Of a stretch of DNA of 64,000 nucleotides, positions 55,489 to 64,000 are shown piece after piece. The position numbers were made by a program, and so were the translations under genes. The first letter of the stretch is position 1. Every line of letters starts with the position of its first letter. The notes under the pieces are model-generated. The model ran no database searches. It was not told the DNA's origin and was given only the letters and a program-made list of their open reading frames with translations. This DNA is from Zoroaster sp. YZ-2022 (Eukaryota; Echinodermata; Asteroidea; Forcipulatida; Zoroasteridae). The stretch spans positions 34,359,049 through 34,423,048 of the forward strand of contig CM055816.1 in assembly GCA_029582265.1 (NCBI GenBank), read 5' to 3'.

Positions 55489-58221
55489 ATGGCAGCAGGA
55501 ATGTACATCGTAAGGTTGCTCACCGTTGTGTTCTTCCTGATCAAAGGTAATTTGTTTTTATTTGTATTGAACACCTGGGTTTAGCATCAACATGAAACAG
55601 TACGTACATGATAAATTATTCAATTAAGGCAGCCAGATTTGTTCCAAATTGTAATAGCCTACAGCTTAAATGGATCGTTGTCACCCTGGGTACTCCCAAA
55701 TGGTACCCATGCAATAATAAAAGTCCTCTGACGTACCCAGGAATTAGATTTCTTTCCCAAATGTACCAGTTTCTCCCAAGCTTACGAAAATCTCGTGAGA
55801 GATAGATTTCAGACTAGACGATACAGGATAAGACCTGCGGAAAAGAGCAAGTGTCAAACTTTTATTCACATTCATAAACGCCCACCTTGATTTCGTTTTC
55901 CAAATTCCAATATCCAGAACCATTTGTATAGAAAAAGAGCCATAAATAATTGAACAAATCCAACATTTGGGCAAAAAAGTCTCTGGTTTCAGGTTTCCGC
56001 GCGCATCGCCTCAGATCCGTTGGCATTTTTAATTTTCTAATTTTTTCTATGAAACGCGTGTCACCGCACCGATTTTGAAGCTGACCTATGACCAGAAACC
56101 GGAGACTTTTTTTGGCCGGATGATATTCCAAATTGGCCCTTGAGTTCACGTCACTTAATACAAACTTGATACACTCTGATTGATTTATTCCCGTGTGGCG
56201 CATACTCACATACTTACTGGTTTATTATTATCACCGCAGTCGGTCTTTACCGGTCGTTTAGGGAGCGTCTCAAAAGTCGGGCACATTCTAGGCACAAAAG
56301 AACGTTCCCGTGGGCACACGCCCGCAATCCATTGGACTGCCAGAACGTTCTGCTGGACCGCGACATTGTGCCGAACTACGGGAACATTCCTACACGATTG
56401 AATACGCGCGTTAGCATTTTGAACGTTCCAATGGACCGGTCCACGTACGCGCGCTGGAATACTCAACCGATCCAATTAGAACGTTCCTACCGTTCGGACT
56501 GTTGAGACGCTCCCTTATACACCACACGTGATCACATTGATAAATATATAATATAATATGTGGCCCGAAATTCCTGCAATTTCATGTCGACACTATTTTT
56601 AAAGTATGTTGTATTTCTGAGATGCAGAAAATGTTCAGAAGATTTCAGCTGAATGGCTGGCAAAATTCATGAATGCTTCACCATTTGCACTCGTGCAAAT
56701 TGTAATATAAAACAAAATAAACATTATAATAATATTTTGTACACTCAAAATTTGTTTTTAACTCCACCTCCTAATCCTACTCCTATATTTGTTTGCAAAA
56801 TAATTTAATTTCTATTATTTCTTTATTACACTTCTTTTTTTTAAAAAGAATACCAATGAATTGTAATTTTATTTCTTCCTGGTGCACACATTTCAAAGCT
56901 GTGTATGATTTAAACACGCATAAAAGGCAGTGACCATCTTTGGTACTCTCAACATGGAATAAATGATCATTTTGATTTAACAATAATACGTTTAGAATGA
57001 ATACGATGTTTGTGTTTGTCGATCGAAATTTTTGAACGCATATTTACTATTTTCTCATGAACGACTATGTCATAGGTCAATTTCTTTTTTCAAAGATGTT
57101 GATTCACAGCCAATAGTCACAGGTGAAGCGTGGGCAGATATTGGTACTGACACAACACTGAGATGTACAGTGTCTGGAGTTACAGAGTTGTTATGGAGAA
57201 ATAGCAGCTTTGATGAGACGGATATTTTAAAGTCTAGTATTATCCTGTTGCTCGATTCATCTGGAGATGTAATCATCAGGGATGATACACATTATGAGTT
57301 TGATCAGACTGATCCAGGTCATCCATTGACAATAAAACAACTGGCATTGGAAGACGAGGGGAAGTACTGGTGCTATGTGTATACAACAGGATACACAAGT
57401 GACTCATTAAACATGCAAATAAATGGTACTTTATAGTGCATAATGTTCATGTTATTACACTGTTTAAATTGGAACTACCCCTGAAGCTAACTATTTTAAA
57501 AGGGGATCATTGAAATATACCAATTCCACAACTTATTAAGAATAATATGAACTGGTGCATAATGTTCGTCAACATCCCAACAATTAATTCATGACAATTG
57601 TTACGTGTACATATTTATTATAACACTTCTTGTGGCTCATGTAGTGGCCTTACGTATTTCATCCCTCTGTATCCAGGCATTGCAGTATGAACAGATTATA
57701 TCAAAGATAGCCTTATCAGAGTTTTCAATAAGGGTCGCCAAAACAAGTTCAGTGTATTGTCCTCTTCCACATGAAATAAAATAGGCCGAAGTGTGGTTAA
57801 AATGTTCACAGTTTTCATAATGTCTCCTTTGAGATAATAATTATTTTTAACCGTTTTTTGTTTGTTTATAATTGCAGTACCACCACACACTATGTCATTG
57901 TCATATGATGATACCACCTACAATAATAGAGATTTTGTCACATTGGTAGCAGGAGGTGGCCATCAGTTCATTTGTTACACACCAGGCATCAAGCCTGCTG
58001 CAGTCTACACCTGGACCTTTGAAACCACATCCCTTCATCAAGGAATCCCTGGTATAAACTCTTCCAATACTGGTGACAGCAGATTGGTTGACAGCTCTAG
58101 TACAATAGCTATTGACATCTTTGAGATCCCTGCAATGCAGCAGCTGATATGTGGAGCTACCAACAGGCAAGATGGATCACCAGATACTGACATAGTCATC
58201 ATGTAACTCTTCAAGTCAAAG
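55489..58221 (+). CDS. Secreted or surface Ig-domain protein, frameshifted
   Basis: Exon 1 (55489-55546) encodes a signal peptide, MAAGMYIVRLLTVVFFLIK. Exon 2 (57096-57425) is a V-like Ig domain with LRCTVSG, LLWRN and DEGKYWCYV, the C..W..D-x-G-x-Y-x-C pattern. Exon 3 (57878-58221) is a second Ig-like domain with FICYTPG, YTWTFE and LICGAT. All introns are phase 1, the norm for extracellular Ig genes. The second domain's last strand (V-T-L-Q-V-K) appears just before a GTACAA donor at 58222. It is in another frame: the reading frame hits TAA at 58204-58206, so a small indel near 58200 truncates the protein. No membrane exon was seen after it. It could be a pseudogene or a truncated allele. 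Confidence 0.7.
55966..56118. mobile_element. TAGGCCAA MITE family, short copy
   Basis: Ends TTTGGGCAAAAAAGTCTCTG and CCGGAGACTTTTTTTGGCC are inverted repeats around about 110 bp (CGCGCATCGCC at the left). It is probably close to the full-length form of this family. Confidence 0.7.
56261..56514. mobile_element. PIF/Harbinger-type MITE
   Basis: 254 bp with inverted ends GGGAGCGTCTCAA and TTGAGACGCTCCC, and TTA directly outside both ends (56258-56260, 56515-56517). A 3-bp TTA duplication is typical of PIF/Harbinger elements. Internal GAACGTTC motifs are frequent. Confidence 0.8.
57426..57877 (+). other. Ig gene intron 2
   Basis: A GTACTT donor and a TTTATAATTGCAG acceptor. Nothing else was recognised. 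Confidence 0.6.
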
Positions 58222-58594
58222 GTACAAATACTTCTGATATTTACATGTTATATTTTTACTTTATTTTAGTTTACTTCGATGCTGGCTTGCTTTACATACA
58301 TGTACATTGTTCGTACATCAAATGGTAGTTTAACAGAGTTAAACAAGTCAGACCAAGAAATAAACAGTAACACTGAACTTATCTAAATGGAAGACTTTAC
58401 TGTAAAATACAGGACAACATTTAGGCTAATGTGAAGCAAAAACGTTTGTACTCTAACTTAATTATAATACATGTAGGCTATAATAAAAAGATGTAAAGAA
58501 ATTGAACCATCAACAATGCATAAAAAGATAACCGGAGATAACCGGATCAAAGACATGCTCAGCATCTGGATGCATCAGATCAAAGGATCAAATG
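58222..58594. other. No gene seen
   Basis: AT-rich sequence after the last Ig exon. It includes ATAACCGG repeated at about 58528-58546. Confidence 0.4.
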
Positions 58595-58853
58595 GAGTGT
58601 CGTGGCCGAGCGGTCTAGCGCACCGAACTAGCGCACCGAACTCAAGTTCTGGTGTTGCCAGCAGCAGGGTGTGGGTTCGAGTCCCGGTCGTGACACTTGT
58701 GTCCTTGAGCAAGGTACTTAACCATAATTGCTTCGTCCTTCGGATGGGACGTAAAGCCGTAGGTCCCGTGTGAGCTGTGAGGTAGCCTCCTCCACTCATC
58801 CGTCAACTCCGAAAAAGGCAATGGAAATCAAAAATCATGTTCAAAAAAAAAAA
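58595..58853 (+). mobile_element. tRNA-derived SINE, plus strand
   Basis: Same family as the copy at 40414: A box GTGGCCGAGCGGTCTAGCGC, B box GGGTTCGAGTCCCGG, core CCTTGAGCAAGGTACTTAAC, ending in a 12-A tract. A 14-bp duplication (AGCGCACCGAACT twice) is present in the head. Its tail differs from that of the first copy. Confidence 0.8.
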
Positions 58854-58863
58854 ACGTGATGAT

Positions 58864-59905
58864 TTCAGGAATGGATAGACGAAGTCTACCCAGTCCGACC
58901 TCAGAAGCGGAAATAACTGCTTTCGAAGGAAACCCCAATGATGATGATGTCAGTGATCATAGAAAAGCAGGAGATTCTAGAAAGGTGGACCAAATACACT
59001 GGAGAACTGTTTGACGATGGCAGGCAAGAGAGAACAGTGACATGGATGGCTCTAGAGTCTGAAGTGAAAGAAGCTATCAGAAAAATGAAAAGGAATAAAG
59101 CTGCTGGACCTGACGAAATAACAGTAGAGATGATTGCAGCGTTAGATGACTTTGGCATCGAGAAGATGACAGAGATTGTAAACCAGATCTACGACAGTGG
59201 CACAATATCCGAAGATCTCTGCAAATCCATCTTTGTTGCTTACCGGGGAAAAATGAATGTGAGCTACATCGCCCTCATCGCAGAATAACAAAGAAATCTA
59301 CAAGCTCTACTCAGCAAGGTGGTTGAAGAAAATGTACGAAAAGGACTAAGCATCAACTGCAAAAAGATGAATGTATGGTAATAACCAAGAGACAAGATGT
59401 TCAAAAATGTATACTAAAGGCTGGAGACAAGACAATCAAACAAGATAGCAAGTTCACGTACTTTGGAAATGCTGTCACAGAAGATGGAAGATCCGACACA
59501 GAAATAAATAAAAAATAATTGGAATGGCGGAACACAAATAATAAATTGGAAAATATACTGAAAGTTATGTATACTCTGTACTCTTTATACGGTAATGAAT
59601 TTTTAACTATCCCTACAGCAATGGAGAAGAGGCTGGAGGCAATGGAACTATGGTTCCACAGACGCATGCTACGCATATCATGGACAGACCGGGATACCAG
59701 TGAAGAAGTTTTGGGAAGAGTTGGAGAAGAAATGAAACTGCTTAAAACATCCGAAAAAGACAACTGAAGTTCCTTGGCCATATAACGAGAAAAGAAGGGC
59801 TGGAAAACCTCACCCTAACTGGGAAGATTGAAAACGGCAGTAGAAGTAGAGGACGGCAATTACGGCTGACATACATGCACAGCTTGAGCAAGTAAGCACA
59901 ACTTC
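58864..59905 (+). pseudogene. LINE reverse-transcriptase relic
   Basis: Fragments of a non-LTR endonuclease/reverse-transcriptase ORF. One is KYTGELFDDGRQ..VKEAIRKMKRNKAAGPDEIT, the region leading into reverse transcriptase, followed by IYDSGTISEDLCKS. After a deletion that removes the catalytic core comes the C-terminal part, with EAMELWFHRRMLRISWTDRD and FLGHITRKEGLENL. Stops and frame changes occur at 59286, 59380 and 59516. It resembles the craniofacial-development-protein-2-like RTE/I-type ORFs common in animal genomes. Confidence 0.75.
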
Positions 59906-60109
59906 CTGTGCAACATATGTTAAGGGCTACCAAATACAGGGAGACGTGGATTTCCATGAGCGCTGACGTCCTGGAAGGACAATGCACATAGAGAGAGGCT
60001 ATAATATAAAAATACTATTACGAGACAAAGGACTACAATGACGGACACATTATACCAACGGGTGTTAGGACAAGACATTAACAAATAAATACATAAATAA
60101 GACATAGTA

Positions 60110-60365
60110 CCTACACTGTAAACATAAGTTAGTCGTTTTGACTTATAAAAATTAGTCCAGCACGATGTCTCATAGGACCAATTAAATTTAGTCAGAAATT
60201 TGGTCGACTAATGTAAATTAGTTAAAAACCGACTAATAAATATTAGTCTTCTGACTAAATAAATTTTTGCTCCATAGGACTAGTCTTTAGTCCACCGACT
60301 TTCAGGTTAGTAATTCAAAGTGATGACTACATGGATTTAGTCAAATGACTAAGACTTTGTTTCCT
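60110..60365. repeat. TTAGTC/GACTAA-dense block
   Basis: About 250 bp in which TTAGTC, GACTAA or ACTAAA-type words recur more than a dozen times in both orientations, starting with ACACTGTAAACATAAG. CACTGTAAA is a frequent MITE start. No clear right end was found. Confidence 0.5.
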
Positions 60366-61135
60366 GTAAAATAAAGACACTGAAGCAATCAAATGATGTT
60401 ACCAATCCAAAATGATTTATTTCCATAAAACTGGATAAAATCCTGATTAGCACCTTTAACAACACATGTAAAACCCTGTATATGATAAATGAAATAAATG
60501 CATTATGCTGTGTACCTGACATAAAACAAACTTGAGTTCTATGAGGTGAACCAATAATATAAATATACATCAGTTATTAACCTACAAATCTTGTTTCGTT
60601 TGTGTTTATCCATTTTGAAATATGAAATTGCAAGAAAAGTTGGCAAAATACACGTATCATAATCAGACCACCAAGTATACTTTAAAAAGGTGGGCATCTT
60701 GATCTCCACTTAAAACTGCATTCATGAAATACAAATCGGATTAAGTTGAAAGACTGTTTTATACTTTTGCTATAATGTATGGTTAAAAAATACAACAAAA
60801 TTTGACATAAAGCATAATCAGAGCACCAAATAATTTTGAAAAAGGTGGATATATCTCCACTTAGTGTTCAGCTGCAACTCAATATACAATCCATCAAGAA
60901 AGAGAATTAACCTGTCAACATGACACAAAAACAACAAAATGGTCAGGATCGCCTTTGATTTGTTCTTAAAGGAATCACCCTCTTGCGGTAAGGGGATGAA
61001 CAGCATGTGTTGCTAGTTTGGAATTTAATGGAATACATGCTTAGAAATAACAACCACATCCAGCATTGATGGACGGGGAGGTCCGTTTAAAGAGTTCTGC
61101 CAATTTGTAAAAAAACTATCCTAACCATGCAATTA
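60366..61135. other. No gene seen
   Basis: Two loosely similar segments (AAAAGGTGGGCATCTTGATC at 60688 and AAAAGGTGGATATATCTCC at 60840) suggest an old duplication. No coding pattern. Confidence 0.4.
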
Positions 61136-61348
61136 AAGGCCGGCGCACACAATGTGATCCGACTTCGAAAAATCAGTCTCCGACTCGGTCGTAAAGATTT
61201 GACTGTTGAATCTTTACGACTCATTCTGCGACCGGTTGGAAACTGGCTTGCGACTCCGAATATCGCAGTTGGAAACAACCGCAAACCTTGTGATCCGACC
61301 GAAAATCAGTTGGATCGTAGTCAGATCGTGGAGTGTGCAGCGGGCTAT
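61136..61348. mobile_element. Small MITE with GGCCGGCGCACAC ends
   Basis: The left end AAGGCCGGCGCACAC and the right end GTGTGCAGCGGGCTATAA are imperfect inverted repeats. Inside, GATCCGACT, TCGTAAAGATT and CGACTC words recur in both orientations. No coding capacity. A run of 12 Gs with one interruption lies just outside, at 61441-61456. Confidence 0.5.
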
Positions 61349-61528
61349 AACAATATGCAAAAAGATGTGTCCAGAAAAAATAAAAGAAAACAAATAAATG
61401 TAGAGGTGAAACGTGCTGGGATCAGACACGTGATACTTATGGGGGGGGGGGGGGAGGGAATCTAATTCTTTGCACAGATGTTGTTTAATTTTTCGAGAAG
61501 GTTTACTACTCCCCGTTCAATTTTGACG

Positions 61529-61770
61529 TTATCTTGGACATTCATAATTATCTTCTGAAAGAAAGTTAAGGTTTTTCTTCAGGGAAGCTGGGTATGCTAA
61601 ATTGAAAATATAGAAACATGCCAAGTAGACGGCTACAGCTGACAGGAGCTTGGTGGTATGTCCAACTTGTATTCCGTCAATCATTACAGCAAACGCTTTG
61701 CAGTCCGCCAGAGTAGCCATGTCCCCTCTGATGTACGGTACACCTTCCTGTACATCAACAAAGGAATGGA
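61529..61770 (-). pseudogene. Fragment of an uncharacterised transposon-associated protein
   Basis: The minus strand reads FVDVQEGVPYIRGDMATLAD, VMIDGIQVGHTTKLLSAVAV and YLACFYIFNLAYPASLKKNL. The YxxCFYVFNxxYPxxL pattern resembles the C-terminus of a family of uncharacterised proteins that is abundant and often repeated in fish and invertebrate genomes. It is short, with no partner exon identified. The function is unknown. Confidence 0.4.
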
Positions 61771-61856
61771 AAGGAAAAAAGTGTTCAACATTACATGTTG
61801 TAACAAAAGTTACCCCATCATGCACAATTCATATTTAAGCAAATTTGTTTCATTCC

Positions 61857-62022
61857 ATAAGGCCAAAAATCTAAGTCCAAGGTTTTTGTCTGTAGGTTGG
61901 CTTCAACATCGGTGTGGTGAAGAGGGATTTTTGACAATGCAGAAAAACATGTCACTATATGACACTACTATCTTTTGTGACGTGCATGGAGACCAGAAAC
62001 CGGAGACTTTGTTGTTGGCCTA
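61857..62022. mobile_element. TAGGCCAA MITE family, third copy
   Basis: The right end GACCAGAAACCGGAGACTTT..TTGGCCTAA is well kept. The left end (ATAAGGCCAAAAATC) is degraded. Internal sequence is diverged. Confidence 0.5.
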
Positions 62023-63235
62023 AATGTCTTGGTAAAAATATCCAGATTATGCAGTGTTGTATGCAGGTGAAACTATAATTAATTATAACTCGCAATATTT
62101 ACCCTTATTTTGTCGGTTCAGCAAATTTGACATTAATGAAGCTATTTTACCCGCTACATGTACGTGTTGGAGACAACTTAAGCCTCGACCACTAGCTCAC
62201 AAGTGCATGTGATTTGAGCTGGTGGAAAAGGTTTATTGAGTTGTCTCTGACATACAAAGCATAAATGAGACACTTCTCTTTTTAGCATATTTTTTGACAA
62301 ACTCTGACGAACGTAAAAAAAAATGCTTGACAAGAACAGGCCAAGTGGCATGCATGTAGAATTACTATCGACCCAGTGTGCAGTAAATGGGACTGCCCTA
62401 AGTAACAGTAGGCAGATTCACGCAAACCGCCGATGGTGGCGCTATTTTTCATATCCTTTTTTTCTGTCGAAGTTGTGACCCGCCGAACTTTCATGGTAAA
62501 ATTCTAATATAAAGGGTAGTCTACGGATGTAGTCACTTCTAGTGTCGATAAATGGATGCTACACCTCGTGGTTATCTTAATTGATCAGTCCATGCCAACT
62601 GTAACGTTGGCACAAAAACAGCGCAACTTGCGCAAAATAGACTTTGTTAGTACTACAAGAATACATTGCAGGCAAATTCGGTCACAACTTTTCAAATGAA
62701 ACTGGATCTTAAAAATTACCAAATATTTAAATCAACAAAAATTCGTAACTTTGCATAGGGTTAACCTATCATTGACCATTGTTTTAACTTTTGACGTGTT
62801 GGTCATAATTAAAGTGACGCTAGAATATGTACCATTATCGCCGGTATATGCCGTGTATAGTTACACAATGCAGAGTATTTGTGACCAACTCATCAACAGT
62901 TAAAACAATTTGTGCCCCCTATAATGTAAATTTTTGTAAATTTTTGTTAACGAATTATGGAGATGACATTTCACCTTAGGGCATATCGTGGTTTTGGAGT
63001 TATAAGATTACGCTTTTAACGACAGAGGCTGGGCGCAATCATAATTTCATTTTGCCTGCGCCCGGCCGTGTGGAAACGTACCGTATTGAGTGCAGTATTC
63101 ACACGCACTGGACCAACCCGATCGTGGGTTTTAAATTTACATCTATCCAGTTTTTAAACTGACCCGATCCGGTTAAATCCGTGAGAAAACCTGCAGCTGA
63201 ATCCGCGGTTGAATCCGCGGCTAGCTTGATCTTGG
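62023..63235. other. No gene seen
   Basis: Only short chance frames occur. CCGCGG-containing words repeat at 63198-63222 just before the minisatellite. Confidence 0.45.
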
Positions 63236-63550
63236 TGGCAAATGAAATGGTGAATAGCCGAATGAAATGATGACTAGCCGAATGAAATGATGATTGGGCA
63301 AATGAAATGGTGAATAGCCAAATGAAATGAAGACTAGCCGAATGAAATGATGATTGGGCAAATGAAATGGTGAATGGCCGAATGAAATGACGACTAGCCG
63401 AATGAAATGACGAAAAGGCGAACGAAATGAAAACTAGCCGAATGAAATGATGATTGCATGGGCAAATGAAATGATGAGTAGCCGAATGAAATGGTGATAT
63501 AGCAGAATGAAATGGTGAATCGGCCGAATGAAATGGTGAATCGGCCGAAT
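63236..63550. repeat. 20-bp minisatellite with 60-bp higher-order repeat
   Basis: Units of the form GCCGAATGAAATGATGACTA repeat about 15 times. In the first half three unit types (ending GTGAATA, GATGACTA, GATGATTG) recur in fixed order, giving a 60-bp super-unit. The second half is irregular. Confidence 0.9.
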
Positions 63551-64000
63551 GAAGCGACATGGGCACCGAAGGCAGTTGTAGCGTTCCATAGCATCGCGGT
63601 TTTGACTATAGCCACTGAGTCAGTGGACTAACAGCAAAGTAATTACGGATAACACAAAAAGGTGGTAAAGCCGTGATTAATCGATTTTGTTTGCTAGTTG
63701 GAACAGTTAAATGTATATTATGTAATACTATCTCATGCACAACACAAAGAAAATGATGAATTATATTTTCACCACATCTGCATCTAATAAATTGCATCAA
63801 AAATTTGTGCATTTTGATTTTTGTGATGTAGCATTGTTATAAATATTAATTTGATCAAAGTAACATGCAAAAAAAACACTTAAATGTAACATTTATAATG
63901 AAACAAGACGTTTTGTTAATGAAACAAGACTTATTTCAATTAGTCACCAGCATCAACATGGACTAGAATAAATTGGTCATTGTCGACCTCATATTAGTAG
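63551..64000. other. No gene seen
   Basis: AT-rich sequence to the window end. AATGAAACAAGAC occurs twice near 63900. Confidence 0.4.

Larger units (their letters stand above)
55547..57095 (+). other. Ig gene intron 1 with two MITEs
   Basis: A GTAATT donor at the left and a TTTCTTTTTTCAAAG acceptor at the right. It contains the two MITEs listed separately; otherwise nothing is seen. Confidence 0.6.

Noticed and set aside
63099..63615. Repeat protein rich in FHSA units on the minus strand
   Set aside because: It is a translation of the 20-bp minisatellite.

Overview
This window is eukaryotic nuclear DNA from a metazoan, most likely a marine invertebrate. Several genes are split by GT..AG introns, there are secreted immunoglobulin-domain and receptor tyrosine kinase exons, and the sequence is AT-rich. 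It is crowded with invertebrate-type transposons, tRNA-derived SINEs and minisatellites. The repertoire resembles that of ambulacrarians, lancelets or molluscs, but nothing here fixes the species. One 500-bp N run (14852-15351) is an assembly gap.

Layout. 0-6 kb: a 17-bp minisatellite, a decayed Ig-domain exon on the minus strand, a TA-flanked MITE, a hAT-like element with a second hAT-like element nested in it (8-bp target duplication), and a perfect 43-bp palindrome. 6-14.2 kb: a block bounded by two nearly identical 48/49-bp inverted repeats. It holds a spliced-looking first exon, a broken Mutator-like transposase gene and two copies of a 480-bp MITE. 15.3-19.1 kb: a third MITE copy split by a 3.3-kb element with CCCAGC..GCTGGG ends, which itself carries two long hairpins.

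19.9-24.8 kb: the most notable gene. It is a ten-exon gene whose first exon encodes a zinc-binding and RING region like the N-terminus of vertebrate RAG1. The later exons encode a DDE transposase resembling the Chapaev branch of the CACTA/Mirage/Chapaev group. The reading frame is continuous across every proposed junction except for one break in a GA run. A stop codon plus AATAAA just inside intron 1, and an alternative short exon with a stop, could each give a RING-only protein.

26-28 kb: a 123-bp satellite and a 30-bp minisatellite. 28.3-37.6 kb: a recent Ty3/gypsy-like LTR retrotransposon with matching 833-bp LTRs and a TTAA duplication. It has gag, a pol split by one frame break, a textbook-looking -1 frameshift signal, and an SGNH/GDSL-hydrolase-like ORF in the env position, preceded by a strong splice acceptor.

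41.4-45.7 kb: the last three exons of a receptor tyrosine kinase, with a 285-bp GGT repeat in one intron. 48.9-54.9 kb: an older, decayed minus-strand LTR element invaded by a SINE, a Penelope-like foldback and a 1.1-kb ATCGTG-rich element. 55.5-58.2 kb: a three-exon Ig-domain gene with a signal peptide and a probable frameshift near the end of exon 3. 58.6-64 kb: a SINE, a LINE reverse-transcriptase relic, small MITEs and a 20-bp higher-order minisatellite.

The genes do not form a pathway. The window is mainly a record of nested transposition around two host gene fragments (kinase and Ig), plus one RAG1-N-like transposase gene that may be mobile or domesticated. All family assignments are by eye; no database search was run.
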